Positions 9,107-20,452 of a DNA stretch of 64,000 bases are shown here, piece after piece. The position numbers and the translations under genes were made by a program. Numbering within the stretch: the stretch's first letter is position 1; each line of letters opens with the position of its first letter. Where the stretch lies: the NCBI RefSeq assembly GCF_002812985.1, contig NZ_PGCP01000034.1, forward strand, positions 1 to 64,000, read 5' to 3'. The notes beneath the pieces are model-generated. The model was given only the letters and a program-made list of their open reading frames with translations, did no database searches and was not told where the DNA came from. The stretch is from Aeromonas lusitana (GTDB lineage: Bacteria; Pseudomonadota; Gammaproteobacteria; Enterobacterales; Aeromonadaceae).

Positions 9107-10051
9107 TTAGAGTGACAACTCATTAAGAGCAGGGAGGGAGAAGGGTCGGCCGAGGCGAGCGCCCTGAGGGCCTGAACGAGCCAGTTCGCTGGCGATATCG
9201 GCCATGGCGGTCCAACGATTCTCGCACCAGGCGGGCGCCAGCAGGGTCGGACGGCGGGCCGAGGCCGAGATGCGGTGGTACACCACCTCGGGCGGGGTGT
9301 GCTGGATCATGGCCGCCGCCGCCGCGACATACTCCTCCAGGGTCGGTACCGCCAGACGCCCTGCCTGCCAGGCCTTGCCAAGGGTGCTTCCCTCCACCAC
9401 GTGCAGCGGATGCAGCTTGATCCCCTCCACTCCGGTGTCCACGATGCGATGCAGGGTCTCGAGACTGTCCATGGCCGCCTCCCCGGGCAGGCCGACGATG
9501 AGATGGGCACACGTCTTAATGCTTCTTTGGTGGGCGCGGCGTACCGCATCTTCATAGGCAGCGTAGCCATGACCCCTGTTGATCCGTTGCAGCGTCTTGT
9601 CGTTGGCGCTTTGCAGCCCCAGCTCCAGCCACACCTCGTAGCCGCGCGCCTGATAGCCGGCCAGCAAGTCCAGTACCGCATCCGGCACGCAGTCCGGGCG
9701 GGTGCCGACACACAGCCCCACCATGTCGCTCACCGACAAGGCCTCCTCATACATGCGCTGCAGGTACTCCACCTCGGCATAGGTGCTGGTATAGGCCTGA
9801 AAATAGGCGAGATAGCGCTTGGCACGGGTCACTTCGTCCCGCCGGGCCAGCAGTTGCTGCACCACCGAGAGTTGCTGGGCCGATTCGTCGGCAAAAGAGG
9901 AGACGTTACAGAAGGTGCAGCCACCACGGCCCAGAGTGCCGTCCCGGTTCGGGCAGGTAAAGGCGCCGTGAATGGAGAGTTTGTGGATCTTCTGGCCGTG
10001 ACGCTGCTTGAGATCCTGGCCGAATGTATTGATGAGTTCGTGTAACTGCAT
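9107..10051 (-). CDS. yhcC: YhcC-family radical SAM protein (TIGR01212)
   Basis: Radical S-adenosylmethionine protein of the YhcC family; the exact reaction is not established to my knowledge. It has 314 residues. The Fe-S cysteines lie near the N-terminus in the YhcC arrangement CPNRDG...GGCTFCN. An elongator-protein-3-like radical SAM fold follows, with LIVGLPGE at mid-protein. Start 10051 was chosen over the in-frame 10093 because a strong GGAGG lies just upstream. It is divergent from gltB, the same neighbourhood as in Escherichia coli, which supports the family call. Confidence 0.9.
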   Translation of the reverse strand: MQLHELINTFGQDLKQRHGQKIHKLSIHGAFTCPNRDGTLGRGGCTFCNVSSFADESAQQLSVVQQLLARRDEVTRAKRYLAYFQAYTSTYAEVEYLQRMYEEALSVSDMVGLCVGTRPDCVPDAVLDLLAGYQARGYEVWLELGLQSANDKTLQRINRGHGYAAYEDAVRRAHQRSIKTCAHLIVGLPGEAAMDSLETLHRIVDTGVEGIKLHPLHVVEGSTLGKAWQAGRLAVPTLEEYVAAAAAMIQHTPPEVVYHRISASARRPTLLAPAWCENRWTAMADIASELARSGPQGARLGRPFSLPALNELSL

Positions 10052-10663
10052 GACACCTCCAATATAAGGTGCCATTGTACCGACTCGCGCCAACCGGGAG
10101 GCTGAGCTGGATCAAGCCGCTTCGAGCCTCAAAATCATATAAATATTCACCTTTGATCGGATAAATATCCGACATTGCCGTATTTAGGTTACTTTTGGAA
10201 ACCACTCCCCCCACCCCAGTGGCAGAAGAGAAACCGTTCTTATTCCGCTAACCACCTGTTCACAATAAGAAAATTTCAATTAGCCTGCATCTGAATAAAT
10301 GCAAGGCTCAGGATCTCGAAATGTGATCCCGGCCAGAGCCCGGGAGAGTGAATTGGTAAGATTACTACAGTTCGTTGGCACGATGCAGTCAACCACCAGA
10401 ATCATCATTAACAGCATATACATCTACAAAACAGAAACAAAGAAGCACTATATGTAGATAAATTGCCAACCACTCTCCCAATCCCGCATTTTGTTATGGC
10501 GATGTAACATTGCAAACAGCAGGGATGTCCAATTGACCTTGCCCAAAATTCCCATTAGTTTGGAGATTCGCCACCTCAGGCGGACGGAACCACAAGAGCC
10601 AATCGCAATTTATGCAGTCAGTTGATGACAGCGCGATGGAAGGCCGAGCAAGGGAGAAATGCA
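10052..10663. other. yhcC-gltB divergent intergenic region
   Basis: A gap of 612 bases between divergent yhcC and gltB with no convincing gene. It holds AT-rich stretches at 10135-10200 and 10380-10460 that should contain the gltBD promoter. An imperfect inverted repeat at 10282-10308 (AGCCTGCAT ... ATGCAAGGCT) could be a regulator site or a hairpin, and a CCCGG/CCGGG hairpin lies near 10325-10345. The length is generous for a leader, but no known riboswitch was recognised. Confidence 0.45.
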
Positions 10664-13600
10664 ATGTCACTATATGATCCAAAGCTGGAGAGGGATAACT
10701 GTGGCTTCGGCCTGTTGGCCCACATGGAAGGGGAAGCCAGCCACAAGCTTGTCCGTCTCGCGATGTCAGCCTTGGCTCGCATGCAGCACCGCGGCGGTAT
10801 CTCCGCCGATGGCAAAACCGGCGACGGCTGCGGCCTGCTGCTGCAAAAACCGGACAGCTTCTATCGCGCTGTCGCCGAAGAGAAGGGATGGCACCTGGGC
10901 CGCAACTATGCGGTCGGCATGCTGTTCCTAAATCCGGACCCCCTGTTGGCCCAGCAGACCCGCGACATCATAGACGAGGAGCTGGAAAGAGAGACCTTGA
11001 GTCTGGTCGGTTGGCGCAAGGTGCCCATCGATACCAATGTACTCGGTCCCATCGCCAAGGCCTCACTGCCCAGCATCGAACAGGTCTTTGTCAACGCGCC
11101 CCCCGGCTGGGTCGACAAGGATCTCGAGCGCCGCCTCTATATAGTGCGCCGCCGCATCGAGAAGCGCATCAGCGACGACTACTTCTACGTGGTCAGCCTC
11201 TCCAACCTAGTCACCGTCTATAAAGGACTGTGCATGCCGGTGGATTTGCCGCGCTTCTATCTGGATCTCGCCGACATTCGCATGCAGGCGGCCATCTGCG
11301 TGTTCCACCAGCGCTTCTCCACCAACACCAGCCCGCGCTGGCCGCTGGCGCAGCCGTTCCGCTATCTGGCCCACAACGGCGAGATCAACACCATCGCCGG
11401 CAACCGCCAGTGGGCCAAGGCCCGCAGCTACAAGTTTGCCACTCCGCTCATCCCGGACTTGCAAGAGGCCGCCCCCTTCGTTAATACCACGGGCTCGGAC
11501 TCCTCGAGCCTCGACAACATGCTGGATCTCTTCCTCGCCGGCGGCATGGACTTGTTCCGCGCCATGCGCCTCCTGATCCCGCCTGCATGGCAGAAGCACC
11601 CGAACATGGATGACGACCTGCGCGCCTTCTATGACTTCAACTCCATGCACATGGAGCCCTGGGACGGCCCGGCCGGCATCGTCATGACCGACGGCCGCTA
11701 CGCTACCTGCGCACTGGACCGTAACGGCCTGCGCCCGGCCCGCTACGTCATCACCAAGGACAAGTTCATCACGCTGGCCTCCGAAGTGGGCACCTGGGAT
11801 TACACCCCGGACGAGGTGCTGGAGAAGGGCCGGGTCGGCCCGGGTGAGCTGTTCGTGGTGGATACCAGTAACGGCAAGATCTGGACCAGCTTCGAGATCG
11901 ACGACGATCTCAAGAGCCGTCACACCTACAAGCAGTGGATGGACAAGCACTGCAAGCGGCTGGTGCCGTTCGAGCAGATGGACGACGCCAGTACCGGTGC
12001 CCGCGAGTTCCCCAACGATCGCCTCAAGACCTATCAGAAGCTGTTTGGCTACTCCTATGAGGAGCTGGACCAGATCATCCGCGTGCTCGGCGAGAACGGC
12101 CAGGAGGCGGTGGGCTCCATGGGGGATGACACCCCCATGGCGGTGCTCTCCTCCAGCCAGCGCACCCTGTACGACTACTTCCGCCAGATGTTCGCCCAGG
12201 TGACCAACCCGCCTATCGATCCTCTGCGGGAAAATCACGTCATGTCGCTGGCCACCTGTATCGGCCGCGAGCAGAACGTGTTCAACGAGACCTTCGGCCA
12301 CGCCCACCGGGTGCTGTTCCAGTCGCCGATCCTGCTCTACTCCGACTTCCACCAGCTGCTGGCCCTGGAAGGGGAGCACTACCGTCATGCGGTGCTGAGC
12401 CTCAACTACCTGCCGGCAGAGGGGCTGCAAGCGGCCCTCGAGCGCCTCTGTCGCGAGGCAGCCGACGCGGCCCGCGCCGGTACCGTGCTGCTGGTGCTGT
12501 CGGACAGAGACATCAGTGCCGACACCCTGCCCATCCCGGCCGCCATGGCGGTGGGGGCGGTGCAGCGCACCCTGGTGGACAACAATCTGCGCTGCGACGC
12601 GAACATTTTGGTGGAAACCGCCAGTGTACGTGACCCGCACCAGTTCGCCGTGCTGCTGGGCTTCGGTGCCACCGCCATTTATCCCTACCTCGCCTACGAG
12701 ACTCTCGCCAAGCAGGTAGAAGAAGGCGTGCTCAAGATGAGCCTGCGCCAGGCCATGCTCAACTACCGCAACGGCATCAACAAGGGCCTCTACAAGGTGA
12801 TGTCCAAGATGGGCATCAGTACGGTGGCAAGCTATCGCTGCTCCCAGCTGTTCGAAGCCATCGGCCTCTCCAAGGCCGTGGTGGAGCTCTGCTTCCGCGG
12901 CGTGTCGAGCCGCATCCAGGGCGCCGATTTTGCCGACATCCAGCAGGATCAGGCCAACCTGGCCCGCCAGGCCTGGCTTGGCCGCAAGCCGCTGACCCAG
13001 GGCGGCCTGCTCAAATTCGTCCACGGCGGCGAGTACCACACCTATAACCCGGACGTGGTGCAGACCCTGCAAGTGGCGGTGCGCTCCGGCAACTACGCCG
13101 ATTACAAGGAGTACGCCCGTCTGGTGAACGAGCGCCCGGTGGCGACCCTGCGCGACCTCTTGTCCCTGAAGCAGGGCACGACCCCCATCGCACTGGATGC
13201 GGTAGAGCCCGCGGCCAGCATGTTCCCGCGTTTTGACTCCGCCGCCATGTCCATCGGCGCCCTCGGGCCCGAGGCTCACGAGGCGCTGGCGGTAGCCATG
13301 AACCGTTTGGGCGGTCAGAGCAACTCGGGTGAAGGTGGCGAAGACCCCAAGCGCTTCGGTACCGAGAAGAATTCGCGCATCAAGCAGGTGGCCTCGGGGC
13401 GCTTCGGCGTCACCCCCCACTACCTGATGAACGCAGACGTGGTGCAGATAAAGGTCGCCCAGGGTGCCAAGCCCGGCGAAGGGGGCCAACTGCCCGGTGA
13501 CAAGGTGACGGCCCAGATAGCCAAGCTGCGCTATTCCGTGCCCGGCGTGACCCTGATCTCGCCCCCACCCCACCACGACATCTACTCCATCGAGGACTTG

Positions 13601-15121
13601 GCCCAGCTCATCTTCGACATCAAGCAGATAAACCCCGACTGTCTGGTGTCGGTCAAGCTGGTGTCCGAGCCCGGCGTTGGCACCATCGCTTGCGGCGTGG
13701 CCAAGGCCTATGCGGACTTCATTACCGTCTCCGGCTACGACGGCGGCACAGGGGCGAGCCCTCTCACCTCGGTCAAATATGCCGGCTCCCCCTGGGAGCT
13801 GGGTCTGGCCGAGACCCAACAGGCCCTGGTCGCCAACGGCCTGCGCCACAAGGTGCGCCTGCAGGTGGACGGCGGTCTCAAGACCGGTCTGGATATCATC
13901 AAGGCGGCCATCCTCGGCGCCGAGAGCTTCGGTTTCGGCACTGGCCCCATGGTGGCGCTCGGCTGCAAATACCTGCGCATCTGCCACCTGAACAACTGCG
14001 CCACCGGCGTCGCGACCCAGGATGAGAAGCTGCGCCGCGAGCACTTCACCGGCCTGCCGGAGATGGTGATGAACTACTTCAAGTTCATCGCCGAAGAGAC
14101 CCGCGAGCTGATGGCCCAGCTTGGCGTCAGCCAGCTCACCGATCTCATCGGTCGCACCGACCTGCTCGAGGCCCTGCCCGGCCTCACCGCCCGCCAGTCC
14201 AAGCTGGACTTGTCCGGCATACTGGCAAGCCCGGTGGCGCCGGCAGGCTCCAGCCTGTTCAGTCAGCAGCACAACCCCACCTTCGACAAGGGGCCCTTGA
14301 ACCTCAAGATGGTGGAAGATCTGCTGGACGCGGTGGAGAACATGAGCGGCGGCGAGTTCCGCTACGACATTCGCAACACGGACCGCTCCGTGGGGGCGCG
14401 CCTGTCCGGCGAGATCGTCAAGCGTCACGGTAACCAGGGCATGGCGGCGGATCCGGTGCGGGTACACTTCAACGGCACCGCCGGTCAGAGCTTCGGCGTC
14501 TGGAATGCGGGCGGCCTCGAACTCATCCTCACCGGGGATGCCAACGACTATGTGGGCAAGGGCATGACCGGCGGCAAGCTGGTGGTCAAACCCCATGTCG
14601 GCGTGGCATTCAAGTCCCACGAGGCAGCCATCATAGGCAACACCTGCCTCTATGGCGCCACTGGCGGCAAGCTCTATGCGGCCGGTACCGCCGGCGAGCG
14701 TTTCGCGGTGCGCAACTCAGGGGCCTTGGCGGTGGTCGAGGGGATCGGCGACAACGGCTGTGAATACATGACAGGCGGCATAGTCACCATCCTTGGCAAC
14801 ACTGGGGTCAACTTCGCGGCCGGCATGACGGGCGGGTTCGCCTATGTGCTGGACGAGTGTGGCAACTTTGCCAAGCGCACCAACCCGGAGCTGGTAGAAC
14901 TGCTGGACGTGGCGGATTTGGCCATCCATCAGGAACACCTGCGCGGCATCATCACGGCGCATTTGAACGAGACAGGCAGTTCGCGCGCCGAGGAGATCCT
15001 GGCCCACTTCGACTCCTATGTGCCCAAGTTCAGGCTGATCAAACCCAAGTCCAGCGACGTCAAGTCCCTGCTCGGTCACACCAGCCGCTCTAGTGCAGAA
15101 CTCAGAATCCAGGCGCAATAA
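10664..15121 (+). CDS. gltB: Glutamate synthase [NADPH] large subunit
   Basis: Transfers the amide nitrogen of glutamine to 2-oxoglutarate, making glutamate for ammonia assimilation. It has 1485 residues from the chosen start. A short propeptide ([12 protein letters not shown]) precedes Cys13, which becomes the N-terminal nucleophile of the class II glutaminase domain (CGFGLLAH). Central and FMN-binding synthase domains follow, with the 3Fe-4S cysteines in [15 protein letters not shown], then a C-terminal GXGXG beta-helix. Start 10664 was chosen because GGGAG lies 7 bases upstream and because it gives the propeptide length; an earlier in-frame ATG at 10622 would add 14 residues. gltD follows 12 bases downstream. 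Confidence 0.97.
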   Translation: MSLYDPKLERDNCGFGLLAHMEGEASHKLVRLAMSALARMQHRGGISADGKTGDGCGLLLQKPDSFYRAVAEEKGWHLGRNYAVGMLFLNPDPLLAQQTRDIIDEELERETLSLVGWRKVPIDTNVLGPIAKASLPSIEQVFVNAPPGWVDKDLERRLYIVRRRIEKRISDDYFYVVSLSNLVTVYKGLCMPVDLPRFYLDLADIRMQAAICVFHQRFSTNTSPRWPLAQPFRYLAHNGEINTIAGNRQWAKARSYKFATPLIPDLQEAAPFVNTTGSDSSSLDNMLDLFLAGGMDLFRAMRLLIPPAWQKHPNMDDDLRAFYDFNSMHMEPWDGPAGIVMTDGRYATCALDRNGLRPARYVITKDKFITLASEVGTWDYTPDEVLEKGRVGPGELFVVDTSNGKIWTSFEIDDDLKSRHTYKQWMDKHCKRLVPFEQMDDASTGAREFPNDRLKTYQKLFGYSYEELDQIIRVLGENGQEAVGSMGDDTPMAVLSSSQRTLYDYFRQMFAQVTNPPIDPLRENHVMSLATCIGREQNVFNETFGHAHRVLFQSPILLYSDFHQLLALEGEHYRHAVLSLNYLPAEGLQAALERLCREAADAARAGTVLLVLSDRDISADTLPIPAAMAVGAVQRTLVDNNLRCDANILVETASVRDPHQFAVLLGFGATAIYPYLAYETLAKQVEEGVLKMSLRQAMLNYRNGINKGLYKVMSKMGISTVASYRCSQLFEAIGLSKAVVELCFRGVSSRIQGADFADIQQDQANLARQAWLGRKPLTQGGLLKFVHGGEYHTYNPDVVQTLQVAVRSGNYADYKEYARLVNERPVATLRDLLSLKQGTTPIALDAVEPAASMFPRFDSAAMSIGALGPEAHEALAVAMNRLGGQSNSGEGGEDPKRFGTEKNSRIKQVASGRFGVTPHYLMNADVVQIKVAQGAKPGEGGQLPGDKVTAQIAKLRYSVPGVTLISPPPHHDIYSIEDLAQLIFDIKQINPDCLVSVKLVSEPGVGTIACGVAKAYADFITVSGYDGGTGASPLTSVKYAGSPWELGLAETQQALVANGLRHKVRLQVDGGLKTGLDIIKAAILGAESFGFGTGPMVALGCKYLRICHLNNCATGVATQDEKLRREHFTGLPEMVMNYFKFIAEETRELMAQLGVSQLTDLIGRTDLLEALPGLTARQSKLDLSGILASPVAPAGSSLFSQQHNPTFDKGPLNLKMVEDLLDAVENMSGGEFRYDIRNTDRSVGARLSGEIVKRHGNQGMAADPVRVHFNGTAGQSFGVWNAGGLELILTGDANDYVGKGMTGGKLVVKPHVGVAFKSHEAAIIGNTCLYGATGGKLYAAGTAGERFAVRNSGALAVVEGIGDNGCEYMTGGIVTILGNTGVNFAAGMTGGFAYVLDECGNFAKRTNPELVELLDVADLAIHQEHLRGIITAHLNETGSSRAEEILAHFDSYVPKFRLIKPKSSDVKSLLGHTSRSSAELRIQAQ

Positions 15122-16549
<1,428 letters not shown>

Positions 16550-16580
16550 GCTGCCGCAAGGCCGCTAACGCCAAACAAAC

Positions 16581-16605
16581 AGCCCCGCATTGCGGGGCTT
16601 TTTTA
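16581..16605 (+). terminator. Terminator after gltD
   Basis: A GCCCCGCA/TGCGGGGC hairpin is followed by TTTTTT on the plus strand. The convergent ABC transporter gene ends 30 bases further on, so it may shield both. Confidence 0.9.
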
Positions 16606-16634
16606 TGTCTGCTTGTTGCCAGCAACCGGTGCGG

Positions 16635-17396
16635 CTAGATGCTCCAGCTCTCCGGCAGCCGCTCGGTCAGGGTGGAGATATAGGCCAGGGTGCGCGCTCG
16701 CCTGGGGGCGGTGAACATCTGGTGTGCACTGCCCTCCTCCACCACTTCTCCCGCTTCCAGGAAGATCACCTGCTGGGCAATCTGGGCCGCCAGGCGCAAG
16801 TCGTGGGTGGCGATGAGCATGGTGGTTCCCTCCCGGGCCAGCTGGCGCAGCACGGCGACCACTTCCAGCGCGAGCTCGGGATCCAGCGCCGAGGTCGGCT
16901 CGTCGCAGAGCAGCACCTTGGGTGAGGGCGCCAGGGCGCGGGCTATGGCGACCCGCTGCTGCTGACCGCCGGACAGGGTTGCCGGCACAGAGTCGGCCTT
17001 GTGGCTGAGCCCCACCTTGTCGAGCAACTCACGGCCACGGGTCAGCGCCCGCTCCTTTGGCCACTTCAGGACGGTCACCAGCCCCTCGGTCACGTTCTCC
17101 AGCACCGTCATGTGTGGAAACAGCTGGAAGCTCTGGAACACCATGCCGGTCTGCTGGCGCAGGGCCAATACCTGGGCGCGGCTGATCCCATGGGCGAAGT
17201 CCAGCTCGCTCTCCTCCAGCACCAGTTGCCCCGCGTCCGGCCGCTCCAGCAGATTGACGCAGCGCAGCAAGGTGCTCTTGCCACTGCCGGAGGGGCCAAT
17301 CAGCGCCGTGACCGTGCCGGCCTCGAGTTTGAGCCCCACCCCCTTGAGCACCAACTGGTTGGCAAACTGCTTCTCGATACCGCTCAACCGGATCAT
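16635..17396 (-). CDS. Polar amino acid ABC transporter, ATP-binding protein
   Basis: ATPase of an importer for polar amino acids, with 253 residues. Walker A is GPSGSGKSTLL at about 33, the signature LSGGQQQRVAIARAL, Walker B LLCDEPTSALDPE, and the switch His lies in IATHD. The closest wording is to the GlnQ/ArtP/TcyN group. Its start overlaps the permease 3' end by 4 bases. With the permease and binding protein upstream it makes a complete one-permease importer. The binding protein resembles cystine-binding TcyJ, so cystine is the favoured substrate, but this is inferred. Confidence 0.9.
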   Translation of the reverse strand: MIRLSGIEKQFANQLVLKGVGLKLEAGTVTALIGPSGSGKSTLLRCVNLLERPDAGQLVLEESELDFAHGISRAQVLALRQQTGMVFQSFQLFPHMTVLENVTEGLVTVLKWPKERALTRGRELLDKVGLSHKADSVPATLSGGQQQRVAIARALAPSPKVLLCDEPTSALDPELALEVVAVLRQLAREGTTMLIATHDLRLAAQIAQQVIFLEAGEVVEEGSAHQMFTAPRRARTLAYISTLTERLPESWSI

Positions 17397-18070
17397 GGTG
17401 CGACCTCCCGGGTCTCTTTGTGGGTCAGTTTGCGCTCCAGTTTGTCCTGCAAGGCGGAGAGCACTGAGCTGAACATCAGGTAGATGACGGCCGTCTGGGT
17501 GTAGAGGATGAGAGGCTCATAGGTGACGGAGGCGAGCCGCTGGGCCGCCTGGAACAGCTCTGGCACCGTCACCGCCGCCGCCAGGGAGGTGTCCTTGACC
17601 AGGGAGATGAAGGTGTTGGAGAGTGGCGGCACCGCGATGCGCGCCGCCTGGGGCAGGATCACCCGCCACATGGCCTGGGGCCAGCTCATGCCGATGGAGT
17701 GCGCCGCCTCCCACTGCCCCTTGGGGATGGCGGCCAGGGTGGCGCGGATGATCTCCGAGCTGTAGGCACCGATATTGAGGGTGAAACCTATGATGGCGGC
17801 GGTGAAGGCGTCCAGCACTATGCCGGCGCTCGGCAGCCCGTAAAAAATCAGAAAAAGCTGCACCAGCAGCGGCGTGCCCCGAATAAGCCAGACGTAGAAA
17901 CGTACCAGCGCGACCAGCGGCCTCGGCCCATATAAGCGGGCCAACGCCACCAGAAAGCCGAGCAAGATACCCAGCACGAAGGTGATCAGCGTCAGCGGCA
18001 CGGTAAAAATAAGCCCCGCGCTGAGCAGGGGCCAGAAAGAATCTATTACGAGCTGCAACCAGGGGGGCAC
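17393..18070 (-). CDS. Polar amino acid ABC transporter, permease
   Basis: Inner-membrane permease of the HisM/GlnP family (225 residues, about five TM helices). The cytoplasmic EAA loop reads EAAHSIGMSWPQAMWRVILP at about 138-157, the coupling site for the ATPase. The family signature VWLIRGTPLLVQL lies at about 60. It resembles TcyL (YecS) of enterobacteria. It overlaps the ATPase gene by 4 bases and follows the binding-protein gene by 36. Confidence 0.9.
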   Translation of the reverse strand: MPPWLQLVIDSFWPLLSAGLIFTVPLTLITFVLGILLGFLVALARLYGPRPLVALVRFYVWLIRGTPLLVQLFLIFYGLPSAGIVLDAFTAAIIGFTLNIGAYSSEIIRATLAAIPKGQWEAAHSIGMSWPQAMWRVILPQAARIAVPPLSNTFISLVKDTSLAAAVTVPELFQAAQRLASVTYEPLILYTQTAVIYLMFSSVLSALQDKLERKLTHKETREVAP

Positions 18071-18106
18071 GTTAATTACCTCAAACGTTGTGATATTGCC
18101 GCGATA

Positions 18107-18886
18107 TTATTGCGAAACATCGGTGCCGAAATATTTCTGGGAGACTTTCTGATAGGCGCCATCCTGTTTCGCACCGCGCAGTGCCTGATTGATGGCGGCC
18201 AGCAACTCGGGTTGTCCCTTGGCGAGCAAGGCGCCGGATTGCTCCCCTTTTTCACCGGTGGCGGCGATCTTCAACCTGGCATCGGGTTTGTGCTTCTTGA
18301 AGTCCAGGTAGGAGAGGCTGTCGTTGATGGTGGCATCCACTCGTCCGGTCAGCACCAGCTCGAGAGACTGGTTGAAACCCTCGGTCGCCACCACCTCGGC
18401 GCCTGAGTTCTTGGCCAGTTGGGCGAAGTTGCTGGTCAGGGACTGGGACGAGGTCTTGCCCTTCAGATCGGCGAAACTCTTGATGCTGTCGTTGTCGCTG
18501 TGTACCAGCACCACCGACTTAGAGGTGATGTAGGGGTCTGAAAAGTCATACTTTTTCAGCCGTTCTGGGGTGATGGACACCTGATTGAGCACCAGATCGT
18601 AGCGCTTGGCGTCCACCCCGGCGATGAGACCATCCCACTTGCCCTCCACAAACTCCGGCTTCACCCCGAGGGAGTGAGCGATAAGCTCCCCTATCTCCAC
18701 ATCAAAGCCCACCAGCTTGCCGCTCTTGTCGTGGAAGGTGAAGGGAGGGTAGGCCCCTTCCGTGCCTATCTTGATCACCCCGGCGCTCTGGATGGCGGCA
18801 AGGCTGGACTGGGTCTGTGCCTGCAGCGAGCTCATCAGAGCCAGTGGCAGGGCGGCCAGTGCAAACAGGGATTGCAGTTTTTTCAT
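18107..18886 (-). CDS. Polar amino acid (cystine-like) periplasmic binding protein
   Basis: Solute-binding protein of family 3 (259 residues from the chosen start). It has a signal peptide (MKKLQSLFALAALPLALMSS) and the family signature GFDVEIGELIA at about 65. The ligand-pocket wording (EGAYPPFTF, KWDGLIAGVDAKRYD, NQVSIT) is close to cystine-binding TcyJ/FliY. The ATG at 18886 is preferred because GAGG lies 6 bases upstream; an earlier in-frame start at 18928 would spoil the signal peptide. It is the first gene of the importer operon. The substrate is inferred from resemblance only. Confidence 0.87.
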   Translation of the reverse strand: MKKLQSLFALAALPLALMSSLQAQTQSSLAAIQSAGVIKIGTEGAYPPFTFHDKSGKLVGFDVEIGELIAHSLGVKPEFVEGKWDGLIAGVDAKRYDLVLNQVSITPERLKKYDFSDPYITSKSVVLVHSDNDSIKSFADLKGKTSSQSLTSNFAQLAKNSGAEVVATEGFNQSLELVLTGRVDATINDSLSYLDFKKHKPDARLKIAATGEKGEQSGALLAKGQPELLAAINQALRGAKQDGAYQKVSQKYFGTDVSQ

Positions 18887-19272
18887 CTTATGCCTCGTTA
18901 TATTTATGAATATCCAAACGCTTGCCAACGATATTTAGGCGGGAGCCCTGACATCTATATAGGGAGCCTGACCACGGATACGCTTTGCTTAATTACTTTT
19001 ATTCAAAGCGCACCTTCATTTATTTAAACGGTGCCGTGGTGGCATGGACAAAACATAACGCGGGACATTCCCTGGCCAAACCATGAAATATGGCGATATT
19101 TAGCGAAAGAATGGATAACGAAAAATGAAAATGAGAGGGGCTATTGATGGCCCTGCGGTGGACGAGGAACCGCAGGGTTCTTTAACGTGACTGGGCCGAC
19201 GGCTCATCCCGCCCGTGTCGAGACGCTGACCTGACGGCGCAGGAGGCAGGGCCACTTAGCATAAAATGCGGT
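18887..19272. other. Intergenic region between importer and methyltransferase
   Basis: A gap of 386 bases with no credible gene. It is AT-rich at 18940-19125 and should contain the importer promoter on the minus strand. A 9-bp inverted repeat (CCCTGCGGT/ACCGCAGGG, 19151-19177) lies after the methyltransferase gene and could be a weak terminator, although it lacks a good T-run on either strand. Confidence 0.4.
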
Positions 19273-19851
19273 TCACAGGCTAGCTACCAGCCATTCCCCC
19301 TTGCCTACCGGCACCAGGGAGGTGATAAAGCCGGGATCACCGCGCACCTCTGTCATCCACGCCTGCATCTCCCCCTGATGGGAGATGGCGTTATCCACCA
19401 CCAGCAGGCCACGCGGGGCCAGCAGACGCCGGATCTCGGGCCACCAGGCTTGGTATTGCTGGCGATCCGAGTCCAGAAAGATAAGCTGATAGCCAGCCGC
19501 AGGCAGAGTAGACAGCAGAGCATCGGCCTCCCCCGCCAACTGGGTGATGACGGTATCGAGACCGGCGCGCCGGAAGTTGTGCCCAGCCAACGCCAGTTTG
19601 TCTTCGTCTCGCTCTATGGTGGTGACTCTGCCCCCCAGCCTTTGCGCCGCCTCGGCCAGCCAGAGGGTGGAATAGCCGTTGGAAGTGCCTATCTCCAACA
19701 CATCCGCCGCCCCTCGGGTCTGTATCAGCACCGCCAGCAGCGCCCCCGTGTCCCTGGTGATATTGAGCATCTTGTGACCGCGAGCCGACTGCGCCTTGTC
19801 GTTCTCCTCGCCAAAGCACTCCAGCTCCCTTTTAAGTTGTTCCAGTTTCAT
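19273..19851 (-). CDS. SAM-dependent O-methyltransferase (catechol-type)
   Basis: Small soluble class I methyltransferase of the catechol/caffeoyl-CoA O-methyltransferase family (192 residues). Motif I for S-adenosylmethionine binding is VLEIGTSNGYSTLWLA at about 57-72, the acidic post-I residue lies in TTIERDE, and the metal-site region reads YQLIFLDSDRQQY and LLVVDNAIS. The true start is the ATG at 19851, preceded by GGGAG; the longer open frame runs into soxR in another frame. It lies 68 bases downstream of soxR on the same strand, so it may share its transcript. Family members methylate catechols and hydroquinones, which fits a role in coping with quinones (inference). Confidence 0.85.
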   Translation of the reverse strand: MKLEQLKRELECFGEENDKAQSARGHKMLNITRDTGALLAVLIQTRGAADVLEIGTSNGYSTLWLAEAAQRLGGRVTTIERDEDKLALAGHNFRRAGLDTVITQLAGEADALLSTLPAAGYQLIFLDSDRQQYQAWWPEIRRLLAPRGLLVVDNAISHQGEMQAWMTEVRGDPGFITSLVPVGKGEWLVASL

Positions 19852-19919
19852 CTCTGCTCCCTTGGGTGAAAAGGCTCGGCGCCCTGGCCTGGCCTCTCTG
19901 ATCCTCTTCCTGATAACCC

Positions 19920-20381
19920 TCAGCAGTCGCGCTCTGGTGGCTGATCCCCCAGCAGATAGCGGGGCCCGCTCCCCTTGGCAGCGGCCTGATCTTCCGGGTT
20001 GTAGAGGCCGCAGTGCTCCAGCGACAGGCAACCGCAGCCGATGCAGGCGCCGAGTTTTCGCTTCATCAGTTGCAGGGTCTCGATGCGCCGATCGAGCAGA
20101 GCCTGCCACTGGCCGGCTATCCGCTCCCAGTCCTGGCGATCCGGCGTGCGACCATCGGGCAGCCCGGCCAGGGCCTCGGCAATCTCCCCCAGGCTCAGGC
20201 CCATCCCTTGCGCCACTCGAATGAAGGCGATGCGGCGCAGGGCATCCTGGGGATAGAGCCGCTGTCCCCCGTCGCTGCGAAGGCTCTGGATCAGCCCCTT
20301 TTCCTCGTAAAAGCGCAGGGCGCTGGCGTTGACACCAGAGCGCTTGGCTATCTGACCTATGGGCAGCCATTTGCGATCCAT
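19920..20381 (-). CDS. soxR: SoxR redox-sensing MerR-family regulator
   Basis: Transcription factor that activates its target promoter when its 2Fe-2S cluster is oxidised by redox-cycling compounds. It has 153 residues: an N-terminal MerR winged helix (WLPIGQIAKRSGVNASALRFYEEKGL), a dimerisation helix, and the SoxR cluster signature CIGCGCLSLEHCGLYNPED at about 112-130 with all four cysteines. The ATG at 20381 is 8 bases from a divergent promoter that carries a SoxR-type operator. There is no soxS; the divergent gene is a questin-oxidase-like protein. In many non-enteric bacteria SoxR directly controls a few genes for redox-active small molecules. Confidence 0.95.
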   Translation of the reverse strand: MDRKWLPIGQIAKRSGVNASALRFYEEKGLIQSLRSDGGQRLYPQDALRRIAFIRVAQGMGLSLGEIAEALAGLPDGRTPDRQDWERIAGQWQALLDRRIETLQLMKRKLGACIGCGCLSLEHCGLYNPEDQAAAKGSGPRYLLGDQPPERDC

Positions 20382-20388
20382 CTTGGCC

Positions 20389-20419
20389 TTGACCTCAAGT
20401 TAACTTTAACTTGCATCAT
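20389..20419 (+). promoter_or_regulatory. SoxR-type promoter with 19-bp spacer
   Basis: -35 TTGACC (20389-20394) and -10 CATCAT (20414-20419) are separated by exactly 19 bp, the over-long spacer typical of SoxR-activated promoters. The spacer region holds CCTCAAGTTAACTTTAAC (20393-20410), which matches the Escherichia coli soxS operator at 15 of 18 positions by my count, with the left half intact and the right half degenerate. It points at the questin-oxidase-like gene, whose ATG lies 34 bases beyond the -10. Confidence 0.8.
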
Positions 20420-20452
20420 CCTGTCTCCCCCGACAAAAGGAGTCAAACGATT

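Noticed and set aside
11207..14620. 1137-residue open frame on the minus strand across gltB
   Set aside because: It lies wholly opposite gltB, has no motifs, and is explained by the high GC third positions of the real gene.
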